From Ophiothrix spiculata (lineage: Eukaryota; Echinodermata; Ophiuroidea; Amphilepidida; Ophiotrichidae), in assembly GCA_000969725.1 (NCBI GenBank), contig JXSR01S004054.1: 21,293 nt of DNA, one strand, 5' to 3'. A program made the translations under genes and the position numbers. This document shows positions 1 through 9,705 of the stretch, piece by piece (position 1 is the stretch's first letter; every line of letters starts with the position of its first letter). The notes beneath the pieces were generated by a model that did no database searches, was not told the DNA's origin, and saw nothing but the letters and a program-made list of their open reading frames with translations.

Positions 1-41
1 ATTGTTATAGTACATTGTTGCTATATTTAAACAGCCATAAC

Positions 42-267
42 AAGAACATCCCAACTCCACGAGCTCCCCTTTGCATCTATATGCTAGGAAAATTATCTAA
101 CAATGTCAAAGAAAGTCAACTACAAGTATAAGGTCAAATGTGACACTATGATTATGATAAAGACATGGAAATGCTTTCTAGTGATTTGAAAGCATTTTCA
201 GAGATTTATATGCATTTATATTTTACATAACTTAACAAAAGGCAGCTCATGGAGTTGGGATGTTCTT
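42..267. repeat. Foldback (terminal inverted repeat) element
   Basis: The segment 42-65 and the reverse complement of 244-267 match over 24 bases with one mismatch; the shared core reads AAGAACATCCCAACTCCA. Between them, 169-178 and 188-197 form a second perfect 10-bp inverted pair (AAATGCTTTC/GAAAGCATTT). The size, non-coding interior and imperfect arms fit a MITE-like foldback. No target-site duplication was identified, so the exact ends are uncertain. Confidence 0.6.
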
Positions 268-420
268 ATTCTAGCGTATTCATTTGTTTTGAGCCTAAAG
301 ATCTTGTATTAATGATTTTTGAACAGACAATAACCTTATTACCCTGTAGGCTTGTCCCCTGCCTCTTTGATCTTACAGACCAAAGGAGCAAGCAGACTCA
401 AATCTTTGTTTTGATTGCTT
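268..420. other. Unassigned AT-rich DNA
   Basis: I see no open frame, splice signals or repeat structure that can be supported here. Confidence 0.4.
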
Positions 421-627
421 AACATAGAACATGCTTGGCACATTGGTGATTTCCTGATTTCTTGCAGCGCATTATAAAATGCACACAGTAGCGCAGAGTG
501 CATTTTGTAAAATTAGCCTCCTCTTCAACATAGAACATGTGTTGCACATAGGTGATTTTACAATTTCTTGCATTGCATAATAAAACACACAGCGCAGAGT
601 GCATTTTGTACAATCCGCCTCCTCTTC
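421..627. repeat. Two-copy tandem duplication (~105 bp unit)
   Basis: Copy 1 (421-526) and copy 2 (527-627) both begin AACATAGAACATG, share GCGCAGAGTGCATTTTGTA in the middle and end GCCTCCTCTTC. They differ by substitutions and short indels, so the duplication is not recent. Short open frames on both strands follow from the repeat and show no protein character. Confidence 0.75.
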
Positions 628-680
628 CACTTTCCAAGATGCTGATTTTAAGATTAATGCTGCTTTCATACTCGTGTAGT

Positions 681-917
681 TTTGCAGCTTTGTCGCTGCA
701 TGACGTATATTTTTTGCAAAAACTTGCCGCTTAGTTGTCTTAGCGGCAAAGCTACATGTCGCTGAGATATAATCGATATCGGCAAATTTTGTCGCACTAC
801 AAGATTTTTCGAGTTGAAATGAATTCAACTTTCAGAGCGTCATGAAGCGGCAAATCTCAGAGCATAAAACTGCAAAGCTACAAAAGTGTAAAATGAACCA
901 AGCGACAGAGCTGCAAA
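681..917. repeat. Imperfect inverted-repeat element, low confidence ends
   Basis: TTTGCAGCTTTGTCGCT at 681-697 is matched in inverse orientation by 901-917 (16 of 17 bases). Inside, TTGCCGCT at 724-731 pairs with AGCGGCAA near 742-749, and the words GCGGCAAA and TGCAAAGC recur. This looks like an old foldback element. Its termini and duplication cannot be fixed by eye. Confidence 0.4.
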
Positions 918-925
918 GCGACAAT

Positions 926-1587
926 AAGTATGCAGCATTAGTCGGTTCTAAAGATTCCCATTTTCATAGAGAGTGTCAAAATGTATTTTCCATAGTTTTA
1001 AACCCAATTTTTTGCCAATTTCTAGTTTTAATAATCATATTTTATGCAAAAAAGCAGTTCACAACACTAATTCAAATCAAAAATCAGTCCTCAGACCCTA
1101 TTTTTGACCAAAAAATCAGTTCCGTAAGACCCTATGTTGGAAAACCAGGGCAGCCCATACCCTACCCAAATTGTTTTGATAATAAATCCCTCATGAATAG
1201 CACTGGCAGTCATATACCACCTTTAAATGATTGCAAAAATGATAGCAAAATGTCATTTACAACCGTCTGCCCTGCATATTCTGCCATTACTTAAAGACCA
1301 CTTTGCATGTTTAAAAATAAAATCCCAGGCTGTGATTGATTGATGCATTTTGTCCATGATATCATCGGTTTTCCTCCCAAGGAGTCGAGGTTATATTTGC
1401 TCAGCTTGGAGACGACTTCCATCTTTGTTTGTCATGAGAAATTGTTAATATTTCATCATCGGTAATTAAGACTTGACCACTCATTATTGACAGGAAGGCA
1501 ATAAATTATAATTGCAAGGACTAGGAGAAAGAAAAGGATTCATTTTTTTAAATTTGATTGTCAAAGGAGTGGAATTTCTGTTGGCTA
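926..1587. other. Non-coding stretch upstream of candidate first exon
   Basis: This stretch would hold the promoter and 5' UTR if the ATG at 1588 is used. I could not identify a convincing TATA box or initiator. The area near 1060-1160 (repeated 'cagaccctattttt'-like wording and a CCAGGGCAGCCCATACCC string) reads like dispersed repeat rather than gene. A 150-codon open frame at 842-1294 crosses it and is treated as fortuitous. Confidence 0.35.
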
Positions 1588-1667
1588 ATGAAGAAAGCTC
1601 GCAAAAGTGGACTTAAATTTGGTCGACGAATGTTTAATATGGCAACTTACGCAGTGTCTGTGTCAAG
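1588..1667 (+). CDS. Candidate first coding exon of the WD40 (WDR31-like) gene
   Basis: Seen: an ATG at 1588 opens 26 full codons rich in Lys/Arg (it begins MKKARKSGLKFGRR) and ends AG at 1667, directly before a strong donor, gtgagt. The reading frame stops only within the donor. The exon leaves phase 2 (80 nt), and the acceptor at 11242 begins with T and continues AGT GTA CCC. The junction codon becomes AGT (Ser) and the frame is preserved. Upstream AT-rich sequence is compatible with a 5' UTR. Inferred: this is a first exon spliced to 11243 across a 9.6-kb intron. The encoded peptide is basic and has no domain that I recognise. It does not resemble the MGKLQSK-type start that I recall for vertebrate WDR31, and that weighs against it. 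Chance agreement of a start, donor and phase over 9 kb is possible, and 6107-6117 is a rival. Confidence 0.4.
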
Positions 1668-2270
1668 GTGAGTTATGATTTGTAGTTTTTGTGTAGAAGG
1701 ACTGTTGTTGGCTTCTCATGGTCACTTTATGTAAAAAATCTCAACAGATTTGTCTCTTAAATCATCAGGGGAAAGAAGTTTGATTTGCTTCATTTTTGTG
1801 TGTAAAAATCTGATCAGATATGGTTTGAAATTTTCGGTTCCAATAAAATGCTATCTGATTGACTTACATATATTGAGACTATGCTGTCTATTGTGTTGTA
1901 TTGCAAAAGATTATCAATTTTGTGAACTCAATTTAAGCAGAGGATGCATTATTGACTAGAGGTAGTTTATTTAACCCTAACCTGCCTCAGTCCAACAAAA
2001 TCTGACAAGCAAAAATCAAGAAATTTGCCTTTCCTAGCGCCTAAGTCCAAATATGTCATAGACGGGAGGTATATATGGCATGAATTTGCTGCCATGGCAG
2101 GCAATACTTGGTGGCTTGCCATAGGTGGACTTTGGACAAGGATGCGATAGGTTGGGGGTTTGAATCCCAGGGTAATCGGGAAATATTTGTATGACAGGAC
2201 TTAGATAGTATTAAGCTTTTGTGAGGTAGGGTTATTAGAGTATTTTCCCATTAACACTGAAAGTACCTTT
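1668..2270. other. Unassigned intronic/intergenic sequence
   Basis: There is no supported gene. A weak internal Pol III promoter look (TGGCTTGCC near 2112 and GGTTTGAATCCC near 2157) was noted but not accepted. A short open frame to 1959 shows no recognisable protein. Confidence 0.3.
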
Positions 2271-3140
2271 GATCAGAGGCAGTTCATCATTTATTGTGAT
2301 CGAAGGTAGTACATCAGTAACTGTGATCAGAGGTAGTTCATCAGTCACTGTGATCAGAGGTAGTTCATCAGTCACTGTGATCAGAAGTAGTTCATCAGTC
2401 ACTGTGATCACAGGTAGTTCATCAGTCACTGATCAGAGGTAGTTCATCAGTCACTATGATCAGAGGTAGTTAATCAGTCACTGATCAGAGGTAGTTCAAC
2501 AGTCCCTGTGATCAGAGGTAGTTCAACAGTCACTGTGATCAGAGGCAGTTCAACAGTCACTGTGATCAGAGGTAGTTCATCAGTCACTGTGATCAGAGTT
2601 AGTTCAAGTAACTGTGATCAGAGGTAGTTCATCAGTCACTGTGATCAGAGGTAGTTCAACAGTCACTGTGATCAGAGGTAGTTCATCAGTCACTGTGATT
2701 AGAGGTAGTTCATCAGTCACTGTAATCAGAGGTAGTTCAACAGTCACTGTGATCTGAGGTAGTTCATGAGGCACTGTGATCAGAGGCAGTTCAACAGTCA
2801 TTATGATCAGAGGTAGTTCATCAGTCACTATAATCAGAGGTAGTTCACCAGGCACTGTGATCAGAGGTAGTTCACCAGGCACTGTGATCAGAGGTAGTTC
2901 ATCAGTCACTATGATCAGAGGTAGTTCATCAGTCACTGTGATCAGGGGTACATGTAGTTCATCCACTGATCAGAGGTAATTTATCATTCATTGTGATCAG
3001 AGGTAGTTCATCAGTAACTGTGAACTGTGATCAGAGGTAGTTCATCCATTAATGATCAGAGGTAGTTAATCAGTCGCTATATGATCAAAGGTAATTCATC
3101 GGTCATTGTGATCAGGGGTAATTCATCAGTCATTGTGATA
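2271..3140. repeat. 27-bp minisatellite array (~30 units)
   Basis: The unit reads approximately GATCAGAGGTAGTTCATCAG followed by TCACTGT, repeated head to tail with a 27-bp period. Variants include CATCAG/CAACAG/CACCAG and units shortened by loss of 'tgt'. Because 27 is a multiple of three, long stretches stay open on both strands: a DELPLITVT-like 9-mer on the minus strand and IRGSSSVTV on the plus strand. I regard these as by-products of the period, not genes: there is no unique flanking coding sequence, and shortened units break the frame. Many unit junctions carry the palindrome TGATCA. Confidence 0.92.
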
Positions 3141-3224
3141 CAACTACCTGAGATGATTAAATCATTCCCTCTCAGTTATTCTAATCTGATATAGTTTTAA
3201 CAGTTATTATGATCAGATGAATGA

Positions 3225-3572
3225 ATGGTGCTTGAGTACATCAGGAGGGACAGGAAAACTAACAAATTGGCGAGAGACCAAACAAAGGATAATGCGCTAA
3301 CAACTGCAAAATGTACTTAATGGAGTTGGGCCGGACATCTAGGAAGGATGCACGATAGTAGATGGACACAGTTGACAACAGAGTGGCAACCATTCTATGG
3401 GAAAAAGGAAACGAGGTAGAACTCGTTCGAGAAAGAGAGATGAGCTAGTTAATCAGACCGGTTACAGTACCACCTAATGGTCAAGATTCACACACAACAG
3501 AAATGGCTGGCATCAGTTGGGGGAGGCCTTTGCCCAGAATATGGGACAATATGGGCTGAAGAAAGAATAATC
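3225..3572 (+). pseudogene. Degenerate non-LTR retrotransposon (LINE) reverse-transcriptase C-terminus
   Basis: Seen: the frame starting at 3225 gives LEYIRRDRKTNKLARDQTKD, then after one stop (TAA at 3318-3320) WSWAGHLGRMHDSRWTQ and TEWQPFYGKK. A +1/-1 shift near 3405-3412 moves to a frame reading KRKRGRTRSRKRDELVNQTG, and after a further stop WHQLGEAFAQNM, ending at a stop near 3570. Family knowledge: the series 'RKTNKW..', 'WAGH.ARM.D.RW', 'EW.P..GKR.RGR', 'W..LGEAF.Q' is the C-terminal tail downstream of the RT domain in RTE/CR1-type LINEs of invertebrates. Odd: it is 5'-truncated, as LINEs usually are, with two stops and a frameshift, so it is dead. It sits between the main minisatellite and an isolated minisatellite-like unit. 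The exact LINE clade is unresolved. Confidence 0.82.
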
Positions 3573-3602
3573 AGAAGTTGTTCAATAGTAGTGTGATCAG
3601 AC
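3569..3602. repeat. Isolated minisatellite-like unit
   Basis: The sequence (ATCAGAAGTTGTTCAATAGT, then AGTGTGATCAG) resembles one unit of the 2271-3140 array (ATCAGAGGTAGTTCAACAGT). It follows the LINE 3' end directly, suggesting that the LINE landed in or at the edge of the array. Confidence 0.5.
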
Positions 3603-4100
3603 AAAAACAGCAATTAATTAGTGAATGTATATGTTGTTTAGATCAGCTGCATAACAAATCTATTCATTTTTTCTGGAAATTTTAGGAAATGAAGTTTTCA
3701 ACAAGCTTTGGGTACTTTTTTTTATATAGATTCAGCGCATAATGTACATAAATATATAATTATCAGAAGCCAGTTTCAATATTGATACATGTAGATTTCA
3801 ATTTCTCTTAGCTAAACTAATTATTATGCTGGATCACATCATGCCACCCAGGGGCCAAGTATCTGTGTTAGCTGTGTCATTTTGCAAGAAAAGTAATTTC
3901 CCAAATGTAATCTAACTTTGCATTATTTTGTTTTCATAACATAACACATTTTATTGGAGATTTATGCTGTGAATCAGAATCTTGCATCAGTTTAGACATG
4001 TATAATAACTGTGCACAATCTTTTTTTTTAAATCCTTTTTTTTTAAACAATGACAGGGTGAAAGTTGGCCATTTGATATTGTTCTGAACAATAACAACCG
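3603..4100. other. Unassigned AT-rich DNA
   Basis: It contains T- and A-runs (around 4021-4048) and no supported gene or repeat. Confidence 0.35.
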
Positions 4101-4165
4101 CCCAGAACTGCTGATTCCGGGCGGTCAGCGTCGTCGGCTGACCGCCCGGAACCGGCAGTTCTGGG
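4101..4165. repeat. GC-rich hairpin, 29-bp stem with 7-nt loop
   Basis: The arms 4101-4129 and 4137-4165 are inverse complements over 29 bases with two differences (positions 10-13 of the stem, CTGCTGATT versus CTGCCGGTT). One of these would be a G-U pair in RNA. The loop is 4130-4136. Local GC content (~65%) is far above the surroundings. It could be the terminal hairpin of a mobile element, a structured RNA or a small foldback. The stem extends weakly on both sides (AACAACCG / CGGTT). Confidence 0.8.
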
Positions 4166-5457
4166 TGATGACGGTTGAGTTTAGAAGCAGTTCCCAAGGG
4201 TTTAAAAACGTGGGTGATTGTTTTGAAACTCTGTTGTACTTTTCTTCCGAAGCTGTGCTTCCCCAGAAATTACCTTGGTCCAAATCAAACACCTCCATTT
4301 TTAAAAGGTCACCAAGAAATAGGCAGTGTGCAATAATTGTTATTGCCTAATTAAAGGGGCATTGGACAAATTCAACATCATCCCCAATTTGTATTTCAAA
4401 ACATTTTGAAAATTTTGCATTATTTGAAGTGTTTCTAGTAATAATGAAAGCATACATAGTTTAATTGAAAAATGCAGTCCCTTTATATCAAAATATTTAA
4501 ATTTTCTTTCAATACTGATTATCGTTGGCGACAATGATAAATACTGCCCTCTCAAGTTAAAATTTTAAATTGGCTTTAATGCAAAATTGAAATTTCTTTT
4601 GATTTGTGTGCAGTCTATGATGTAAAAGTAATATGTTTTACAAACAAAACTTAACCTCTTACCAGATATATAACATTAATACATACTTTAAGAGAATAAT
4701 CTCAAACCCAAGATCAACATGCACAACAAAACTTGAGGTTTTTTTTTTTCTTTTCTAATGGTTATGATCAGAATAATCACAATATTTCATAGTTGACTGT
4801 TATTATGGAACAAATCAAATATAAATCATCTGCAGATAATTTTTTTTGAAATTTTGTCTATTTACCTAACGCACCCCACCCCCCCCCCAAATTTGACAAT
4901 GTATAAAAAAGGTCCACAAAAATTCCCTAAATGTACACCAAAAGAACACATGTAGGTCATTTTTTTTATGAAAATATAATGTTAACAAATTGCTTGGAAA
5001 ACAACAGACTGTAAACCTTGTTGTTGTTGTTGGTTTTTTTTTTTGCTTGTGTGAAACTACAAAAATTAGTTTAGGGGCGACCAAAACGAAAAATGTTCCT
5101 CCAAAAGGTCAACTTTTTGAAAATCAGCACCCCCTTGAAAAAATCTTGGCTACGGGCCTGGGGTGGGCGATTATCAGAGACCAATTTTCAACATCAAAAT
5201 TTGCACAAAATCGCTAAAGTAAGCTTAATAATTATGGCAACTTACTATGACCCCCGATAACCCGGAAGTACTGACAATTTTTCATCATTTCCAGGATCGC
5301 GATCTCATTGGTACCGTTTCCTGTTACTAGCGATTGTTGTGTTGGTTAAAGCTTAATGATACACGAAAATGCTACAAAATTGAATGTTTTTTAACACTTT
5401 TCTTTGAAATTTTTTGGGGTGGGCTGATAATTACTGGTCAGTTGTTTGCCTTAAAAT
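4166..5457. other. Repeat-like but unassigned DNA
   Basis: TTAAAGGGGCA at about 4352 resembles the left end of the TTAA-flanked element at 19508, but I found no matching right end. Around 4868-5165, C-runs and a CTACGGGCCTG string look like a dispersed repeat edge. No gene is supported. Confidence 0.3.
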
Positions 5458-5735
5458 GGAACCAATATCATTCAATTTGGTTGCACTATTACACAGGCTA
5501 TTAATGATTCATAATCTATCAATTAAATTTCTTCCAAAAAATCACTGTTATATTCAGATTTTAAGTTGTTTCTAGAACTAGTACTGTTTCCCTGATCTCC
5601 TTTCCCACGGACCCAGCAATGAGCCCGGGCAGCGCGCGCATGTAACAGCAATTTTTTGGAAGAAATTTAATTGATAAATTATGAATCATTAATAGCCTTT
5701 GTAATAGTGCAACCCAATTGAATGAGATTGGTTCC
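5458..5735. repeat. Long-armed foldback element (93-bp arms)
   Basis: The left arm 5458-5550 and the reverse complement of 5643-5735 align without gaps over 93 bases, with about six mismatches by eye. Both begin GGAACCAAT and end CTGTTA. The 92-bp spacer is GC-richer (CCCGGGCAGCGCGCGC) and contains TCTAGAACTAG. A transcript crossing this would fold into a nearly perfect duplex. The size fits a MITE/foldback family member. Confidence 0.9.
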
Positions 5736-6106
5736 AATTTCACTGGGACTTGAGTTTGACTCGGAGAGTACCAGACTAAATTGAAAAATATTGAGAGCCC
5801 AAAAGTTGTTTCCTGAAACTCTTAATAGGATGTTGTTTTGCGAGAAAAAAATTGCCTTTAATCAATTCCGGCAGGTCCAATTAGCCACATAAATTCTCAA
5901 GTGATTAGTTCACAAATATTTTAAATGAGTAAGGCGTGTCTATATCTGTGACCTTGTTTTGTCTCAAATTCATCTTTAATGATTTGTCTTATTGTAATGA
6001 GTTTATTGTTTGTCAGAACATCTTCGAATGCGAGTGTGTTTTTTAAAGCTCTCTGTGAAAATATTGTTTTGCTTGCCGTTTTTGTGTGAAAGATTGAAGT
6101 TTGAAT
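5736..6106. other. Unassigned sequence upstream of candidate alternative first exon
   Basis: AT-rich, with no supported gene. It would be the promoter/5' UTR if 6107-6117 is a first exon. No clear core promoter element is visible. Confidence 0.3.
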
Positions 6107-6117
6107 ATGAAAGCAAG
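6107..6117 (+). CDS. Possible alternative first coding exon (MKA + AG)
   Basis: ATG AAA GCA AG is followed at once by gtaagt, a consensus donor. It leaves phase 2, the same phase required by the acceptor at 11243 (T, then AGT GTA). Splicing would give a very short N-terminus, Met-Lys-Ala-Ser-Ser-Val-Pro. Only 11 coding nucleotides support it, so it may be a chance donor. It may also be the end of a non-coding 5' exon. Confidence 0.2.
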
Positions 6118-7372
6118 GTAAGTGAACATTTTAATTTGTATTAGAACTCTTATCATCAATATGTTTAATTTCTTTTCAGCAATTAACCAATTTCCATAAT
6201 TTCCATGTTTCTCTCCTTTTTATCTCTCCACTAACTAGTGCATAATATATTAGGTAATTCATCTTAGCCGGATGAATCATGATATTTTGTTGATCAGATG
6301 AGGAATAATTTCACCTTGTTGGAAAAGCTTATTTCACGTTTGTCACGTTTGTCATCATATAATCTTTGCTTCGTGAGGAAGGGATAACAAAATGTGATTG
6401 ATGCAAAACTGTACCAGAATAACTGTCAAATTGCATAGAAGCAAAGCATAGTCAGACTAAATTTGGCATCTATTTTTATCATTTGTGGTGACAGAAATGT
6501 GACTCTGAATCAATTGTTAATGTAATGCATGACTGTAAATATTAAAGTGAAGAAAAATCTTTAAATTGTTAGCCACGCACTGATTGAGTGTTGTTATATA
6601 CATCTTGACTGCCAAGATTGCATTGTAAGAACTGATTGTCTACACAGTCAATATACACTGTGAGTGGGTGAGATTTTTTTCTAAAAGAAAAATTACAAGG
6701 TGATTTAGGTGTGTGAGCGAATATATCATAACCAGACAAGCAACTCTGTGGTATCATCATGGCTAAAAATCTCGGAGTGACATCAATGCGGAAAGCGGTG
6801 ACGGCGGTGACGGCATTTACGAACAGACGTTACACAAACATCCCTGGGAATGCAAAGTAGGCAAATTAAGTGATGGAAAAACGTTAGCACTGAAATCACT
6901 GAAATCAGAGATGTACATCACTATTTATTTTACCACAAGATCACTGTGTGCTAGCAACCCACGTCACTGCACAGTAGCAGCTCCCGTATGCGTAGCAGCT
7001 AGACCTGGATAGAGCCAGCTTGTCACCGTTTTTATTTCAACCCAGATTGAGCTGATTTTGTCTTCCTCTATTCCCAAATCTATGTATTGAATCTTGTTAT
7101 TGAAATTTTGTAATGCAATATATGTCGATTTTTTATCGCAGATTCTTTAGTTAAATAGGATTTACAGTTGTCTTCACTATATGTTTGTGCATATGTATCA
7201 CAGTGTTTTTAGATACAGGTTCTGTTTTAGATTTATTTGTTCAAAATGTGTTTGTTGTTTTGAGATTCTGTTTTAGAATCTATATGTTCAAAATGTGTTT
7301 TTTGTTTTGTAACAATGTGGTGCAAATTGTGAATTTGATTTGCAGCAGTATTTATGATAGTAGTATATACAG
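6118..7372. other. Unassigned DNA with a GC-richer patch
   Basis: A strong-looking acceptor (tttcttttcag, ending 6179) follows the 6118 donor by only 62 nt. A 33-codon open frame at 6759-6860 contains a doubled GGTGACGGC and is GC-richer than its surroundings. It lacks a convincing donor and homology. Nothing else can be supported. Confidence 0.3.
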
Positions 7373-7560
7373 TGGCGTAACCAGATTTTTTAAAATGAGG
7401 GGGCAAGGAGGGGCAGACATGTTTCAAGGGGGGTGGGGCCGAGAACAAAGCAAAAATAGGAGTTCTCCATAGACCCATGTACAAAGTCAAATTTCATTTG
7501 GGGTGGTGAAAGGGGGGAGGGTTTTGTCAGGGGGGGGGGGGCTGCCCCCTTCTGGTTAAG
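7373..7560. mobile_element. MITE-like element with G-rich interior
   Basis: It starts GTGGCGTAACCAG and ends with CTGGTTAAG, so the outer words TAACCAG/CTGGTTA are inverted. The inside is G-run-rich (11 G near 7530, with GGGGTGG and GGGGGGAGGG). Elements opening 'cagtggcgtaaccag' followed by G-runs are common in deuterostome genomes (recollection, not a search). The right end is decayed. Confidence 0.55.
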
Positions 7561-8620
7561 TATATAAACCATGTCCACAAGTCAGTGCAATGTGAAACTG
7601 TCTTGATAAAATGGATAAAATCACCCGGGAAAATCACGTCACAGGTAGGGTGAATTGGGGTTGTTTGGGAAATTGGGGAAATTGAAACATTGATCCTGGA
7701 GGGTACACATCAGGGCTTCGAAATCTGCAGTAACGCGGCCGCGCCGTTCCCAGAAAAAAAATCTGTAAAATTAAAAAATAATAATAACATATAAAAAAGT
7801 CAAAAAATGATAATGAAAATTACGAGAATTTCTGACAACAGGAGTTTTTTCTGTAAATATTGAATGGTGCCACTAAATAAATGAGCCAAATTTTGGGATT
7901 AATGTAAAATTACTATCTGCATTTTTCGTAAATCTCACAGAAAATTCTCATCAGCACAAAAGTTCCCAGAAAGATTGATTTTTTTTCTATACCCTGGTAC
8001 ACATAGTCATAATTGTGCCATGCCTGATAGAGTAATTTTCTGCCCGTGACTATAATGCTCCTAGCAGACAATTTAGATCAGAAAGTTCCCTAAATATACC
8101 CCAAATTTTATTGGGTAGTGTTTTACAGTCAAATGCGCCACTACCCACCTCCCCTATATGAGCACTGAAACTGAATAGCAGATAATTAGAAAATGAGAAA
8201 TTATTTGAAAAATTGAATCTGTCAGTTTTGTATTGAAAAAATACCCCGTGGGATGTTCATAATGAAAACTCAATTGCAAATATCAAAATTCAGGATACAT
8301 GGAATAAGTTTCTAAAATTAGGTATGAGACATGCCATGTTTGTGGTAAAAATAGTACCATATGTGATGAAAAAATTGAAATTCAACTCTAGGCAGCAGCA
8401 AAGAATGAATTTCTGAAAATGACATGTTTTTGCATGCAGTGCTTAGTTGACAGTACGACAAATAATAAATTTGAGACAAGACATTTTGTATGTATGTCTT
8501 TATGAACCCAATATATCATTACAGTGTTTAATTTACTCAAGTTGTTGAATTTGATTCCTAATTACTGTTAGAAAGCCTTGATATTTTACCAGTTTAAAGT
8601 AAAATTAATTAAGAAGTTAT
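7561..8620. other. Unassigned AT-rich DNA
   Basis: No open frame, splice site pair or repeat that I can support. There is a small GC-rich spot (GCGGCCGCGCCG at about 7736). Confidence 0.35.
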
Positions 8621-8860
8621 AATTCGTCATGTGAGTACAAGAAAGTCATATCTGCAATAGCTGCCTTATGTCATAAATTTGGATTGCACACTGCATGACC
8701 TCCAGTCTTGGGTCAGTCACCTGAAGAACCATTTCAAGAACCACTGACATAAGACAAGAACATTTTGAGTTATTTTCACATTCTTGTTACAATGTGTAAA
8801 ATAAATATAACTTAGGGAAGCCATTGCAGATACGACTTTCTTGCACTCGCATAACGAATT
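8621..8860. mobile_element. 240-bp foldback/MITE with 45-bp inverted ends
   Basis: Left AATTCGTCATGTGAGTACAA and the reverse complement of the right end, AATTCGTTATGCGAGTGCAA, continue to match through AGAAAGTC-TATCTGCAAT (8621-8665 against 8816-8860, about six differences). The interior is non-coding. No convincing target duplication was seen. Confidence 0.8.
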
Positions 8861-9289
8861 GTCTTGAATCTCAGGATGTCTGGAAAATCAAATTGCTGCT
8901 GACGATGATAACATTGCAAATGAGAATTATTTTCAAAGTAATTATTAATATTTACATAAATTATCTAAAATAAGAATGTACGTCAAACATATATTTGCAA
9001 AACGAGAAGTTGGTTATTATTAATATTATGTAATCCACAAAGAGTAGAGCAGAGCAGAAAACATGGGTGCAATAATGAGCTTTTCAATGAATTTGCTGAA
9101 GAAATATACCCTGGATGCTTGATGCTTTATGACTCGTCATAGATGTAGATGTGAGCAAATACAGATAAATATGGAACAGCTTTCTTGATCCCTTTTATAT
9201 ATAACCTTGGGTCTTCTTTTTTTTTTGGGGGGGTCAGCTGATTTTTTAGATCTTTCCATTTGCAGCCTCTATCTTCAGAGAGAGAGGGG
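8861..9289. other. Unassigned AT-rich DNA
   Basis: No gene supported. A T9-10/G7 run (9218-9235) lies near the end. Confidence 0.35.
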
Positions 9290-9378
9290 TGATTGATGAC
9301 CCAAATTCAAACCGTGTACTCTCTTCCCAAACCCCTGACACCACAGCAAGGTGTTACCACTAAGTCGCTGCCCAAGCA
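9290..9378 (-). mobile_element. Candidate tRNA-derived SINE head (minus strand)
   Basis: Read on the minus strand, TTAGTGGTAACACC (near 9350-9364) resembles a Pol III A box. About 49 nt later, GGTTTGAATTTG (9302-9313) resembles a B box (GGTTCGAATCC). Spacing is tRNA-like, but the B box is imperfect and I could not identify a body or tail. Confidence 0.3.
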
Positions 9379-9705
9379 CCAATTTGGTCAGATCAGTGAG
9401 ACTAAGACTAATTCAGTAAAGCCCCTACCTCATGTGTCAAATATCAAATGTGTTCTTGTATTCATCAATGCTGAAAGGTAACAGACTCATCGTGGAGGAG
9501 GTATGAAGATCCAAACATTTAACAATAATACTGCAATAGTTAGAGAAAATTGGCACGCCAATCTTTGTATTTACATCCTTTTTACCGATGCAAGTTTGAT
9601 ATTATGGATTTGGGTTAATCCATAACTGTACTTTATAATCACCCTCAGTTTTACTTTGCTTAAATGTATCCCAAAATGTTCACATAGAATTACACTCAAC
9701 GCATT

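Noticed and set aside
842..1294. 150-codon + strand open frame starting MKRQISEHK
   Set aside because: No recognisable domain. It begins in an inverted-repeat element and passes through repeat-like wording. It has no splice link to the WD40 gene.
2105..2170. Possible tRNA-derived SINE head on the + strand
   Set aside because: A B-box-like GGTTTGAATCC is present, but the A box is weak and no tRNA fold or SINE body is visible.
2604..2966. 120-codon minus-strand open frame of DELPLITVT-type repeats (and the matching + strand frame)
   Set aside because: It is explained by the 27-bp period of the minisatellite. Both strands are open and no unique coding sequence flanks it.
6118..6179. A 62-nt micro-intron between gtaagt and tttcttttcag
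   Set aside because: Both sites look good, but the intron is very short and the following sequence (CAATTAACCAATTTCC) has no supported frame into exon 2.
9293..9481. 62-codon + strand open frame ending at a possible donor (GAAAG|gtaaca)
   Set aside because: It overlaps a minus-strand tRNA-like segment and has no domain or supported acceptor. I found no evidence that it is an exon.
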